This document shows, piece after piece, positions 25,201 through 38,300 of a stretch of 64,000 nucleotides of DNA. Within the stretch, counting starts at the first letter, position 1, and each line of letters starts with the position of its first letter. Source of the DNA: Bactericera cockerelli (taxonomy: Eukaryota > Arthropoda > Insecta > Hemiptera > Triozidae). The stretch covers positions 17,691,224 to 17,755,223 of the forward strand of contig CM044957.1 in NCBI GenBank assembly GCA_024516035.1, written 5' to 3'. The position numbers were made by a program, and so were the translations under genes. Below the pieces are notes generated by a model. That model searched no databases. It was not told the DNA's origin and saw only the letters and a list, made by a program, of their open reading frames with translations.

Positions 25201-27119
25201 TGACGTTAGCCCCCCCCGTTTGTACTACCGATACTTCCATACCAAAGGAGAGTGAAAATAGGTCATTACCAAAATGTAGCAAATAAATCCAATTCATTTT
25301 GAAAGGGATTATTACCAGGTATTTATAGTGATACCATGGTTTAAAATTGATTAATGTAACATACAAGCCGCGTTCCAAGTCCCTTTATACTTAAAATTTT
25401 ACATCCACCTACTCGTCATGCAGCTCTCTTAAGTAAGTCCTAGGATTCAATGTCACAAGTACCGATTTCAACATGAATTAATAACATTACACCATAGTAT
25501 TTGTATTATTTGCAAAAATTAAGAACAAAATAAAAATGGACCATTACAACGTAAATTAAGACGTTTCTTAGGTCTAATTTCCTTAACAAATTTACAAACT
25601 CTAAATTAATCACACATATATAAAGCTTATCTAGATTTACCAGAACAATTTATACGTATGATGCTAAATATTTCCACAGGTAGCAAGTGATCTTAAATTT
25701 GCCGCACTTGTGGTTCCATGACGGTTTTGAATAAACAGAACATCTGCCTGAGAAAAACGTTAACTTACTCATAATACATTTTACAGGATTCTATTGATGT
25801 CATTATTAAATTGATAACTCGTAAAAAACCACCACAGTTTAGTTGCAATCTTTTTTGCTTTTTTTTTATTATGAATATTTTGAATTCTGATGTTTGTTAT
25901 GAATTTAATAAAAAGGGATAATGAGCGTTAATCTGTGCGCCTCTAATTCCGGTCTGGTTAAATAAATCACTGCATCCGGAACATCCATGTTCAGGGAATT
26001 TCGACCCCTAACCCACACATTCAGTGCCGGAGGTCCCACTTTACAAACTTGACTCCCGCTTTATGATATGTAGTAAAACATTTCACCCCAAGTGGAAAAA
26101 TGGTTTGTAGTGTAAAATGTTCTTCAAAGAAAATTTCAGTACATGCTTAAATATTTAGTCGCTTTGTGCTTTTTTGATATTCAGCACGGTGATTGCAAAC
26201 GCTTTATCCATTTTTTGAGAATCATTGGTTTTTCTTTGTTAGATAGAGTAAATATCTGCTCATTAATATCTGGCATATTGTTGACATACCATGTATATGT
26301 ATGTACTATACCTCTAGACACGGTTGTTTATAATTATAAAATTCTTAGATTGTTTACTTCTCAATTATCAAATGCATTCGAATGCACTAAATTCTCTAAC
26401 AATATGACCAGTATTACTATAACCTACATATTTTGCACCAAATCTTGTATAATATAATTATATTTAACAATCTACACAAAAAGTCTAACATTTCAGTATA
26501 GCTACTTATTGTAATTTCTTATTTTGTTGTTTTTTTTTACCACTATTTTTTGGCTTTTCGCTAACTTCTATCACAAATCCAATTTTCTTGATATTGACCT
26601 ATATCTATTGTCCTTTTGAAAATTAGCGTTTAGGACACAATTTATATTTCTGAACAAGTATTTAGTAAATCATTTTATGTTCATGTACAACTACATAATA
26701 ACATATGTCCACTTTCTCCAAAATACTTACATAATTAGCTCACATTCTGTAAATCTACAAACATAAGTATCCACTTTCCCGTTTCCGTCCTGCTTAAAAC
26801 TCTCAAATAAAGACACTAGGATTTAATAAAGTCATTTTTGAATGAATGACTAGATGCACGTTTTTTTGCATATTATGTCAAAATGTCAAATTTACTTCAT
26901 ACAAATATTTCACTAGTAATTATAAATCTTACACCACTAAAAACTATCAGATTTTTTAAGTTGTTAAAACAACCCACTAATTTTATTTATCTCCTTGAGA
27001 AATTAACGCCACATCCTAACCGTGCACAGTAAAGTTGTTAAATGGTTTCACCAAGATTTTTTCAAACTGATTTGCACAGATGTACATAGCTTTATTCAAT
27101 CAGTAAAATTTTGTTAGAA

Positions 27120-28500
27120 AAACTTACCCCCTACCCCTCGACTAATCCCTGTACCAAGGCACCCTCCCTCGTTTTGCTAGCACATGAACGCACTTTCATG
27201 ATCCCTGAACATTACCCAACACATTCACACCGTTGCACATAACAATTCAACCACTCAGAAACCAAACTTCCTGGAAACTCAGTACATAATCGCACAATAC
27301 TCACTCCCCACAACTGCTAAATCAGACCCACCTCTCACGTGAGCCTACCATATTCAAGAACCAGGGTTTCAACGAGCACGACACGTTCAAATAACTGAAT
27401 TCAGAATGGCACAACGAACTACTCATCATTATTCAGAACCACTTCCACCAGATAATCACATCATTCCTCAACCACAACATTCCTCTCGTCATAGTATTCC
27501 TCATTCTCTCACCCCTCCATATTCAACCCACCATACATTCCATCTGGCAATCCAAACCAACCCTCCTTGAACGAATCCCTGCTCCTACTTGTTAACTAAC
27601 CATCACAACACCCGCCTCAATGAAGACGTCAGGCATGAAGAAACGTGAGTCTGAGGTAAGCTTCACATACCACCAAATGTCAACCTGCTAAGCCAACCCT
27701 CCCCTCCATGTCACCTTGCTAACCAATTGATTAAATATACTAATTAACTTGGCATAACCCATCCCTTCTCCCCTTGTCACCTGGCTAAGACAACCTCCTA
27801 TCCTCTAGATGTGGAAGCTAAATAATAACCTACCATTATATATCCTATATTATTACAATTTAAATATATTTAATGTAAAGATAAAACGTTTTTTTTATTA
27901 CTATACCGTTCTAAAAACCCGCCATTTCTGAATTTTTCAAGTTAACTCATAAATGATCATTCCATTAATCCAAAATATCCCTCCATGTACCCCTTTTTTT
28001 TCAGCTGACCACCCTAACGCACATTGACATGCATGTAACCCCACAGTGCAAACATTCACTATGAGATCATATCATACCAGCACTGGAAAAGCCAACCACT
28101 CCCTGCAATTCCTTGGTAAGTCCAACTCCCCTCCAAGTCACCTGCTGAAGCCTAACCTCCCCGTTGTGTCACCTGCTCCTAACGTTATGATTTCAACCTA
28201 AGTTGAAATTAATTGCTTCCTGTACCTGACCAGACCTGTGCTAAAATTTATAATGATGCCATTAATAGCAGTTGCAATTACAAATTAAAAAAAAAAAAAA
28301 CTATTACCCAGTCCCATCTACCCTGTGTGCATCTAAACACTGAAGACCCCCACGTGGAGACCCCAGCAAGAAACTCGCCCAGGTGCAAGTCACCCAGAGG
28401 AGAACACTCAGTCCTCCCCCCCTCACCTCGTACCCCGTACACCCACAACTACAGTAGATTCCCCGTAAGACCTACAACTCCCGAGAGCATACACCGACCA
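27120..28500 (+). other. C/A-rich, G-poor stretch with an unassigned open frame
   Basis: The + strand is unusually rich in C and A and poor in G, with recurring phrases such as CCATGTCACCTTGCTAA and CCTTGTCACCTGGCTAAG, suggesting a diverged interspersed array. An open frame at 28213-28499 has a basic, proline/serine-rich second half (HVETPARNSPRCKSPRGEHS). An acceptor-like TTACCCAG lies before it and CCCC|GTAAGA near 28469. I do not recognise the product. Its end phase does not fit the next yki exon. Confidence 0.35.
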
Positions 28501-28526
28501 TTAACTTGAAACTACACTATGTTTAT

Positions 28527-28677
28527 TAGTAATCAGTAAATCGCCTTATACCTGCCCGATCAGGACCTATTAAAGTCCCATTATTCCAGCAGTAAGCCCA
28601 AGACATATTATTATGTGGTAAAAATCCCAAATGGGGAAGATAACTTGTCATGTCCCGGCTGGGTTTATGTCTATTAA
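28527..28677 (-). mobile_element. SINE C, 3' part
   Basis: The - strand reads GGGCTTACTGCTGGAATAAT, then GGGAC, TCCTGATCGGGCAG and GGCGATTTACTG, matching the body of the copies at 22068 and 31110. It is cut off by the Helitron that follows. Confidence 0.65.
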
Positions 28678-28808
28678 TGGACTAGACTGTAAGACAAAGC
28701 TACCCACCAAATTTCAGCTTCCTAGGACTTACCAATTCGGAGAAACAGTGATGAATCAGTCAGTCAGTCAGTCAGTCAGTGAGTGAAACTCTCTTTTATA
28801 AGTATAGA
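28678..28808 (-). mobile_element. Short Helitron, truncated at its 3' end
   Basis: On the - strand it begins TCTATACTTATAAAAGAGAG at 28808, followed by a GACT microsatellite and the AGTCCTAGGAAGCTGAAATT core shared with the copies at 49395, 53000 and 57041. The GC-rich terminal hairpin is absent. Confidence 0.75.
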
Positions 28809-28879
28809 TTAAATGGTTATAGATTTATTAACGTACGGTGTTGGTGACCAAACTGGACTGCCCCGAAATACAGATTAGA

Positions 28880-28917
28880 CTTTCCCGAGTCACCAGTAGA
28901 CTGGTGACTCGGGAAAG
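28880..28917. repeat. Perfect 38-bp palindrome
   Basis: CTTTCCCGAGTCACCAGT, a 2-base AG spacer, then the exact reverse complement. Arms are 18/18. Confidence 0.9.
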
Positions 28918-29066
28918 TGCAGGCTCAGCATAAGAAGTGAACAATGGTTGACCGGTGTCATCAGACACCAGGCAGAACCGTAGATGAGCCGCCCAAGATA
29001 TTGAAAACAGGGATTGTCTACCTGGGACACTCGAAACATGAAGGAGTTCACGAAGAAAAGCCTTAA

Positions 29067-29217
29067 CACGTTCATATCCGGCCAACATTTCTTATAGTTT
29101 TCTCCATGATCCTGTCACCCACTGAAAAAGGATAACACCTCAATTTCATCGTACGAAACATGGAACACAGAGGACAGGCACATGAGGGTAACCTGGATTC
29201 GAATGTGTTAAGCCATC
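29067..29217. mobile_element. piggyBac-type MITE
   Basis: Bounded by TTAA on both sides (29063-29066, 29218-29221). It starts CACGTTCATATCC and ends GGATTCGAATGTG. A TTAA target duplication with this terminal type is diagnostic of the piggyBac group. Confidence 0.65.
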
Positions 29218-29221
29218 TTAT

Positions 29222-30290
29222 TGAAAATTTCACAGGGTTGATTACGAACAGTATCAATTTGTAAAATAAAAACACAACGTAAATCAAAGCCTCTGATTGC
29301 CGTGTTTACAACTTGCGTAAAGTCTGCGATGTACAGCAATGCCTCGAATATAGAGTAGGGTTAGGAAAATTAAATATAGGGCCATGCCTCCTTACCCAAC
29401 TAGTATACAGCCTCTGATTGATTACTGCGTTAATTTGGATGGCTCGCTAAAATGTCAACTAACTTTGAAAAAAAAAAATTAAATCAAAAATTATAATAAT
29501 ACTCACGATCAATGCTCTAAACTTACTCGAAGTAACTCAATTAGCTATTTAATATCAGACTGGGTTCTCTCCCATGATGTCGTATTATTACTTGAGCATG
29601 ACCTGCATGACTCAATTGTGTTTGATAATACTGCCGTGATCATTTCCCTTTAATTTCATCTGGGCTCGTAAATCCTGCCTTTATTCCCAAGCCGTTAGAT
29701 CACTGGACAATGAGGTATAGCCCTTGATAGCCCAGACGTAATGAGGTATGATTCATGTTTATTGGAGGTGATCGGGTGTCTGTTTTGATTGGCGTTACCA
29801 ATAATGAGTTATTTAGTACTCACGCACTTCAACATTTGCAAAAGTTGAACGTACAGGGTTGAAGCTGTTAACTTGTTCATAAGTTCTCTTTTATACCATC
29901 AAACGACGAAAAACTAGAGTCGTTAAAATGCAATTGAAAAAAAAAGTATTATTTCTTTTGTTTTCAGCTAGGGATACTATGATAGATAATGCGTAAGTTT
30001 AAAGAACATTTAAAATTCTTTTCATTTGATGAAGGGTGGTTATGATTAAGATTTACAAAACGGCTGCACCCGAGTTCTGGACCGAAACATTTCTTTTTCG
30101 TAACCCTTCTCCACACAATTAGGTATTGCCGTACTTGTTTTTCTCTATTTAAATAAATAAAGAGGTGCTATATTAAACTGATAGCGTAATGGGAGTTCCT
30201 GTCTCGAGCCGACAGTCTAAATAAAGCACTACTCTACTTTACTTCGTTTCGGGCCTGAATTCAGCGCCACCGACAAAAACATGCATATTG
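29222..30290. other. Region upstream of the first visible yki exon
   Basis: No exon, repeat array or RNA gene recognised. Probably yki intron or intergenic sequence. Confidence 0.4.
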
Positions 30291-30298
30291 ATCTAGGG

Positions 30299-31045
<747 letters not shown>

Positions 31046-31109
31046 TTGGTTAAACAGGAACTCGAAGGACCGGCAGTACTTTCTTGCTTATAGAGGTTTC
31101 TTGCTTATA

Positions 31110-31325
31110 AAGTCTGTACTGGTAGCTGAGTGGTAAAGGCGGCACTCTGTGAATCCAGAGATATGTCTTGGGCTTACTGCTGCAATAATGGGACTTAATA
31201 GTCCTGATTGGGCAGTATAAATAAGGCGATATTATTATTATAAAGTTTTTTAAAAGCAAGAAACCCGTTACACAAATGACAGAACGAGAAATGTTGTATT
31301 CAACGTGTTTATCGACGTGCAATGG
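31110..31325. mobile_element. SINE C (+) followed by a 5S-derived fragment (-)
   Basis: 31115-31235 contains GGTAGCTGAGTGGTAAAGGC (A-box), lacks most of the B-box region, and continues with GGGCTTACTGCTGCAATAAT and GGGCAGTATAAATAAGGCG. Then 31275-31322 on the - strand reads CACGTTGAATACAACATTTC and CTCGTTCTGTCA, which matches the 5' part of 5S rRNA. Confidence 0.6.
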
Positions 31326-31329
31326 CTAA

Positions 31330-32580
31330 ACAAGACACTTTGATGAGAGCTTACGAAAGAGCCATCTAAAGTTTACAAACGCGATTTCATATTTATTTGT
31401 TTAATAATTACATTTCCTCCCCCAGTCGTGCAATTAAAGTGCAATAACTGTCAGCTCACCGCGTGATGTTAGTTCATCCTTCAATTAAATTTCTTCTTAG
31501 TCAAACTATTAGGCAAGCGGGCACCTTAAAGTTCGTGAGTCCAATTACCGCTTAGCAACAAATTTCCGGCTCGGATGGGATCCATTTTATTCGTACAGAG
31601 TCCTTCCGATGTTTTTATGTACAAAAAAATCAAAAATTTAAGGAGAGTGTCAAAGGAATCTATGGCAAAGCAGCTAAAGTGAACCACTTCTTGTTAAAGC
31701 TCAGCGCCCAGCGGCTGAAGATGACTTGTTAGCTTATCATTAACTGCCTAGGGGGCGCTGTCCCAATACTACGACTCTAAGCTAAGCTTTTCGCTTCTCA
31801 TCTTTCATCGCATAATATTGAAGTTAAATAAGCATCTACTTATGCAAAAATTGTGAGAGAAAAAAATCGCAAACCTACTTGAGTCCCAATTCGACAGGAG
31901 ACTTGTGAAACACAGGACACTCAAAGTTAAGTTTTCCATCGTCTCATCGGCTTACATAATATGATATTCTACGTAGAAACACCAATGTTCACTTCCTCAC
32001 TCCTCAGCAAATGTCATGTAAACACACAGAGTACATGTACGCCTCTAATGTTTCATGTAGAAGTTTCTATTTTTAAATTCGGTCTTCCAACAAACGTCCC
32101 TACTTTTCTCATTCATTTCTTATTCTCTTGATGCTCTTACCTCCTATTTGTATACAGGGTACATCATGTGTTGGAAATAATTAACTTCCTCATGGTATGC
32201 AAGCCGGTTGAAAGTATTAGCTCACGGGTTATACAAAAACATTTCCATACCCTTCGGGAAAAAAATGTAGTTTGAATCCAGGAGTATCAAAAATTTCTAT
32301 TGAGCAAGTTGAGACTTGCTGAAATATTTAACAGAATGTATGAAAAGTTGTCAGTAGATATGTTTTTTTTTTCTTGGTCATATGATTAGTTCCTGTTTTT
32401 ATTTCTTTTATTATTATTTTTAATATGAATTATTAAATAAAATATACTTTATTTATTTATTTAAAAAAAAAAAAATCAATGAAAATTTACCAGAAAATAT
32501 CTATTTATGTTTGTTGTTTTTATTCAACTGAATTTTCGTACTATGTTCTCCAAATTGATACTGATGTCTTGTCCCCCCAG
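31330..32580 (+). other. yki intron
   Basis: No exon recognised. A TATACAGGGTAC at about 32153 resembles the end of a TA-flanked transposon, but no partner end was found. A long T/A-rich tract precedes the next exon (32370-32475). Confidence 0.5.
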
Positions 32581-32756
32581 CCATTCACCTGCAGCGAGTG
32601 CCCACCTCAGGGGCCGTGCTACCCCAGAGTAACGTGGCCTGGCTCCCCCAGTCCTCCCCCCAGTCCATCCAGGCCACCCAGCAGAAGCTCAGACTCCAGT
32701 CCCTGCAGATGGAACGCGAGAAGTTGAAACAGCGCCGGGCTGAGATCATCCGCCAG
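32581..32756 (+). CDS. yki: Yorkie (YAP) exon: coiled-coil region
   Basis: The exon takes one base from the WW exon to complete DPR-I-P and reads PIHLQRVPTSGAVLP, a linker. The conserved segment QKLRLQSLQMEREKLKQRRA then leads into EIIRQ. This charged Leu/Gln-rich helix is the YAP-family coiled-coil that precedes the transactivation domain. The acceptor is the pyrimidine run TCCCCCCAG (to 32580) and the donor is CGCCAG|GTATTG (32756/32757), phase 0. 58 codons are complete here. The last 108 bp of this exon, together with the donor and about 330 bp of the following intron, are duplicated in antisense at 62222-62670 inside Shark. Confidence 0.95.
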
Positions 32757-32799
32757 GTATTGATAGTGTCTCTTCACGACGAGGGTTTTACCCTGCATT

Positions 32800-33090
32800 T
32801 ACTGGACACTCGTTTGCCATGCAGAAGGTCCCGGGTTCGAACCCCCGCACCGACAAAAATTTGTATTCTGAATTTGGTTACAATTGTTTGTAAGGGAGAC
32901 CTTCCGGTGCGCTCGTGTTGACCCAGCACCTAATTGGGAAGTATTGTGTCACTTCTCGCCCATCAGAGGGGAGGCATACTACGGGATGGGTAGGCTACAA
33001 CACAGACCACAAGCGTCTACAGTAGCTCCTGTTTCATTGCTACGAAATAAAAACGGCTGTGAAACACTCATCTTAGTCATCTTTAAAAAA
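32800..33090 (+). mobile_element. SINE B in yki intron
   Basis: tRNA-like head ending in GTCCCGGGTTCGAACCCCCG (B-box, about 32829), a body containing CCAGCACCTAATTGGGAAG and GGGATGGGTAGGCTACAAC, and a poly(A) tail at about 33075-33100. The A-box is eroded. Similar copies: 8055 (-), 55485 (-), 62222 (-). Confidence 0.75.
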
Positions 33091-33104
33091 AAAAAAAAAT
33101 CACA

Positions 33105-33290
33105 AACCTCAAATTAACCTCCTCACCTAGTCTGAGTGGGGCCGGAAATAGCCAGCAACACGAGGGTTCGAATTTGAATGGTCACCCATCCAAGTCCTAG
33201 GCTCGCTGGAAGTTGCTTAATTTTAGTGACGGAACGAGACCTGGTGTATTCAACGTGCCATCGACGCTGCCTTGCCAGATATTTATAGTG
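33105..33290 (-). mobile_element. 5S rRNA-derived SINE (SINE D), well preserved head
   Basis: The - strand shows, in order, ATGGCACGTTGAATACACCA, TCTCGTTCCGTCAC, AAAATTAAGCAACTTCCAGC, ACTTGGATGGGTGACC and CCCTCGTGTTGCTGGC. This is the order of an entire 5S rRNA gene, including its internal promoter boxes, followed by the family body (ACTCAGACTAGGTGAGGAGG). It is the clearest evidence in the window for a 5S-headed SINE. Confidence 0.85.
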
Positions 33291-33430
33291 TGACCAAGTG
33301 GATGGTTGGGTACCGCACTCGGATTGCTCCCAGGGGATTCACAGGTTAGATCCTCGGATCGGAAAAAAAATCTACTTTACTTTGGATGTCCAGGGTCAAA
33401 TCGTACCTTGCAAGAAAAACAACGCTCAGC
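33291..33430 (+). mobile_element. SINE A, diverged
   Basis: GTGACCAAGTGGATGG (A-box region), then CACAGGTTAGATCCTCGG (B-box region), then TGGATGTCCAGGGTCAAATC. The order matches the better copies at 48477 and 51264. Confidence 0.6.
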
Positions 33431-33734
33431 ATAGATCAAAAAGAAAATAATGTAAAAGATTATTAGAAAAGTGATATAAGTTCTTAGTAATACTGTGCTT
33501 ACCTCATAAATTGTGAAGAGGCTTTTGCTTTTGTTTCACTACAAGTAATTCATACTTCGCTTTTTGTACAGAACAGATAAAGTAACAGATTTTTGTACAG
33601 GTTCAGCAACTTTTCTTACAGCATATAAAGAACCCTCACATATTGGCTGCGCTGTCATCTCTGCTTAGTAGACGACCGCCCTGTTTGGGACTTGTCCTCT
33701 TTGGGCAGTATAACTAAGGTGTCTAAATCTCTAA

Positions 33735-34340
<606 letters not shown>

Positions 34341-34410
34341 TTAATGTGAATACGAATGCTAGCCCGCTCTGAGCCAGTCGACAACATGATAATTTTGATT
34401 GAGCTACTTA

Positions 34411-34496
34411 TACATATATCAAAACCATTTCAACCAAATGCAACATAATATCCTACATATATCAAAACCATTTCAACCAAATGCAACATAATATCC
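34411..34496. repeat. 43-bp direct tandem duplication
   Basis: A unit starting TACATATATCAAAACCATTT is repeated at 34454 without visible difference. Confidence 0.9.
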
Positions 34497-35064
34497 TTAA
34501 GGCACTAATTCACTGCAATGTGATACTCTGAAAGCATAATTATGTACATACTGAAAGACCATTCCAATGGAAAGCAAGTTGGGTATTGTATCTGTGACTA
34601 CTGAAATCAACAACATGATCCAATTTCTTATTCTATTAAAATCTAATTGAACATAGGACGAATGTGTTTAAAATGTCTCTGGTGATAATCAGGCTTATTG
34701 GAGCATGCTTAAGAATACGTTCATGAGGCAACATTTTATGCTGCACACCAAATGCTTCGATTTTACCTTAGTGTAATCACGCCTATTTTAATTATTGCGT
34801 ATTAACATAGTATTATTCCATATTACCAACCTGAATCAGTTACTTACAAATTTAATATGATCTCTGATGATTTGCCACTTTTCTTACCAAGGAGAACTCT
34901 AGAATACTCTTTATTTTTCAACATGGACAAGTTATGATATGCTTCTGCCAGTATTATAATTAGTGAATTATTTAAACTCAGTGCAAGATAGGAATCTACA
35001 TTATGTCATTTTAACAAAGTATCTATTCCACATAGATATTTTGTAAACTATATTATAATAAAGC

Positions 35065-35232
35065 AAAGCAATAACCCCGCCCTTTAGGTAGGACATTAGT
35101 TTTATTCTCTTTTTTGTTCTTGTTTCTTTGTTCAATTTATTTATTTATTCTTGATAATTTCATTGTATTGTACTGTAAATATTGTAATGTGTCTTTACCT
35201 AATAAAGTATAATATAATAATAATAATAATAG
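35065..35232 (+). mobile_element. LINE-type 3' tail
   Basis: GCAATAACCCCGCCCTTTAG, then AGGACAT, a T-rich stretch, CTAATAAAGTATAATA and a (TAA)n end. The same tail is seen at 46606-47790 and 57522-57665. It ends about 60 bp before the last yki exon. Confidence 0.55.
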
Positions 35233-35292
35233 ATTCATGATTTAACTATTTCACACTGATCTAATGTTCCTATTATATGATTTTAATTCTAG

Positions 35293-35361
35293 TTGGGAGA
35301 AGAATTCTCATCTGATATTCTGGACGTCCTTATACCTTCCAATCACCACCCATGCTTCTGA
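35293..35361 (+). CDS. yki: Yorkie (YAP) last coding exon
   Basis: Follows the transactivation exon in phase 0. The acceptor is AATTCTAG|TTGGGA (35292/35293). It encodes LGEEFSSDILDVLIPSNHHP, then CF and a TGA stop at 35359-35361. LGEEFSSDIL after [10 protein letters not shown] fits the C-terminus of insect Yorkie proteins. A terminal PDZ-binding motif of the TWL type, found in vertebrate YAP, is not encoded here. The final residues diverge from what I would expect, so an unseen alternative end is possible. Confidence 0.75.
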   Translation: MGEEFSSDILDVLIPSNHHPCF

Positions 35362-38300
35362 TACTCGAGTATATCCAAGGTAACTGTTGCTGAGTGCGTC
35401 ACCTGTGTACACCTAGTGGGACTAGGCCAGACTCAACATCATCCTGAAGTGGTGTCCATCTGATCACATATCATGAGGCACAAGTTCAACAATGGACACT
35501 GAGGTTTATTTCATCAGAAAAAATCAAAACATGAATGAAGATTTCGAAATATAGCTCCTGATTTAACTTCATTAGGCTTCAAAAGAAAAAAATCTGCGTT
35601 TTTCGTAACTTCGGATGCCGGCTGCTTTTTTTGTTATTAATGGATTGAAGTTTTTCTTGGGTGCTAATTAGTAAACACTGCTACTGTAATGTAATGGCAA
35701 CAACATAGTGGTGTCCGATGTTATGAACTTAAGACTGATCATGTTACAGATATTCAAGATCATCTCGTGACGGGACTCATGCAATACATTCGCCATGATT
35801 GTAAATATTCAAACTCATGCATCATGCAATATTGCAGAACATCTTCATGTTTTGCTACCTGACTCAGAGACGTTCAAATGTAGAAACCAGTCAGTTTGCT
35901 GACAGCCAAACTTATTTATTGTTGAATATTTCCCATTAATAGAAATAATCATTCTTAGATTATCATCATATAAATAACAAAGTTAATTATAATATGTGCA
36001 TTTAAATTCTATTTATTTGACAAGTTTATGCAGTTATGTATATCCTTAATATGCTTTTTAAATTCATATCAATATCCTAAGTTTCATATCTATCACTTTG
36101 TTTTCGTAGACATCAATCATTTCAATTCACATTCTCTTCAATCTCTACTTTAAAATTACAATCCACCACCATCACCCGACGAGCTTCTGAATATTTGAAC
36201 GTCTCCCCTCTTTTTGTAGATAAATAATCATTTCGTACTTCTTTAGAATAAGCAAATATAATATTTTCTTCCTGTAGTTCATATTTTATATGTAAGAAAT
36301 TGCCATACCTACCATTTTAAAATGCGTACGACACATGTGACTCATGTAAATTGTCAACTTTCAAAAGACAGAAATGTGTAGTGACCTTTGAAACAAACAT
36401 TTCAATGGATAATGTATCGAAAACAATATGTTTCAGAAATTGACAATTTCATGAGACGAATAAAAAAATTACTCTTATGTGGTCTAAAAACTAAGTGAAC
36501 CAATCAATAAAATCACACAAAAAAGATCGAGCTGTACTTATATCGCGTTAGACTATTATGTGTAAAATATCCTTCTAGGAGATTTTTTACTAAGATGCTG
36601 GTAAGAATTGTGACATGTGAAAGTGTGATGGGAAACAATAAACATCTTAACCACAAGGATGTTTTATTCTGGTTGGGAGAGCTGATGAAAACACTCGCAA
36701 ACACTAGATTGTGTCATGTCTAGAATCAAACACCTCGGCCGAGGTGTGGACAAACTATTTGGTGCTGATGGACTGTCTAGTGAGCCACTCCTTAGAGCAA
36801 GCTTACTATGACATTGAGTTCAGTCAGATGATGCCATTTTATGCATCCAATTAAAATCCAAGTTGATAGTAAAATTATTATTACTTTGTTGAAAAGAAAT
36901 TCATAATCAATGAAGAATACTACATAATGTTCAATTTGAAATCGTTTTTTATATTTATTATATATAAAATCTAGACAACTGAGGAAATGACATCAACTTC
37001 CAGCGCGATATTATTATTCCGTTGAGCTCTCATATAACTGTTGAAATGTACCTTTATGCTGAGAAAACTTGCAGCATGCTTCAGCCCGAAAATACTCTGG
37101 CAAAGTTTCCTGCGGGAGGCATTGTTTGCTAGTATTTCTCTCACTTCAGCCCGTTGCTTCAAAGATACGCAACAGTATAAGCTGTTTCTTTGTGCCGCAT
37201 AATGCTGCAAGTTACCTTAGAGTGAAGGTGCAACACCACTCTCCTGTGTCTTCCGTACATTTCTAATCCTCTTCTCTTTTGTACATACTTCTATTTATGT
37301 TGTCTGTATCTTTAACCGTCCTTCGTGCAATTTGTTATTTCTCTGCGGTGATTAGAGGAGACTTATCAATGTGAACAACATACTGCCTCAAGCCGCACAA
37401 AGCGAGAAAGTCGTGTGGGAGTCTGCCTTTCAGAACTATCATTTACTATCCATGGCTTGTTTACCCCCCAGTAATGTATTACTAGCTATGTACCCGCATT
37501 TTTCCAGGGGACAGTATTTGAAATCAACTGAGGCAACCCTTCGTTATCTTGATGAAGTGTTGGTACATTACAGCTTCTAAATCAATCTCTTACGAGAAAT
37601 TAGCCAATCAACGCAGAATTTTTAATGACAGTTGTTTTGCATAAGTATCTATAAAGAAAACTCATGAAATAGAGATTACTAAAGTGCCTTTCTTTTACCT
37701 TCTTTGTCCTTCGACTCTTTGTGACAATTTTTCTGTAACTTTGTTGCCTTATTTTCGATTTATATTTTTATATAGTTTTTTTTTACATTTTTTGTTGTTT
37801 TATAATAGTTAAAGATATTATAAATAATAATAATTTACAAAAAGCAATATTTTTCTATGGTTCAGTATTGTGTCCCTTCAAGTTCTGATATTTATTTTTC
37901 TGTTATTTGTTATCCGTCGTTATGACCGAGTTTGTGAAAATCGAGCAATATATTGTTAATTTTTATTGATGCCCATATTACCATCCAGTCCCTCAGAAAT
38001 TAAAGTTAGCTAGTAAAAAATTTACAAACCGTGAGATAAAAGCACTTGTTACATATATTTAAAAACCTATTTAAATAATTTTATAAGAATCTAGTGACTA
38101 GGCTGATTATAATTAATTGCTCCTTGTTACTCAAAAGTTTGTCTTCCTTGTACTCTTGTTTGATTTTTTTAAGAAGTGATCCTAAATGTCTGTGTCGAAG
38201 CTATTTCAATGACTTTCGACCATTTTTAAATTCACATTATTTAAAAGAACTACTTTCTTTTGGCTAACTCGGACTTGGTATATTGAAGAGGCATTGGTTC

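Larger units (their letters stand above)
11214..27119. other. ~16 kb without recognisable genes
   Basis: I read this for the missing exons of Oatp (3') and yki (5': TEAD-binding region and a first WW domain) and found neither. Open frames are short on both strands. Only degraded SINE pieces stand out (20265-20420, 21600-21760, 22068-22210). The texture, with many short indels relative to repeat families, suggests low-accuracy sequence, but that is an inference. Confidence 0.4.

Noticed and set aside
26143..26457. 104-codon membrane-protein-like open frame
   Set aside because: AT-rich, no start context, no splice support, no family resemblance; hydrophobicity follows from T-rich codons.
28310..28470. 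Missing upstream exon of yki
   Set aside because: Splice-like signals exist, but the end phase does not match the WW exon and the residues show no Yorkie hallmark.
28750..28790. CRISPR-like or regulatory array of CAGT repeats
   Set aside because: A simple microsatellite inside the short Helitron; the same is at 53200-53230.
28980..29065. RNA-binding (NIFK-like) fragment, from a short IVYLGH-containing frame on the + strand
   Set aside because: Only about six residues resemble that family, with no further RRM blocks in any frame; treated as chance.
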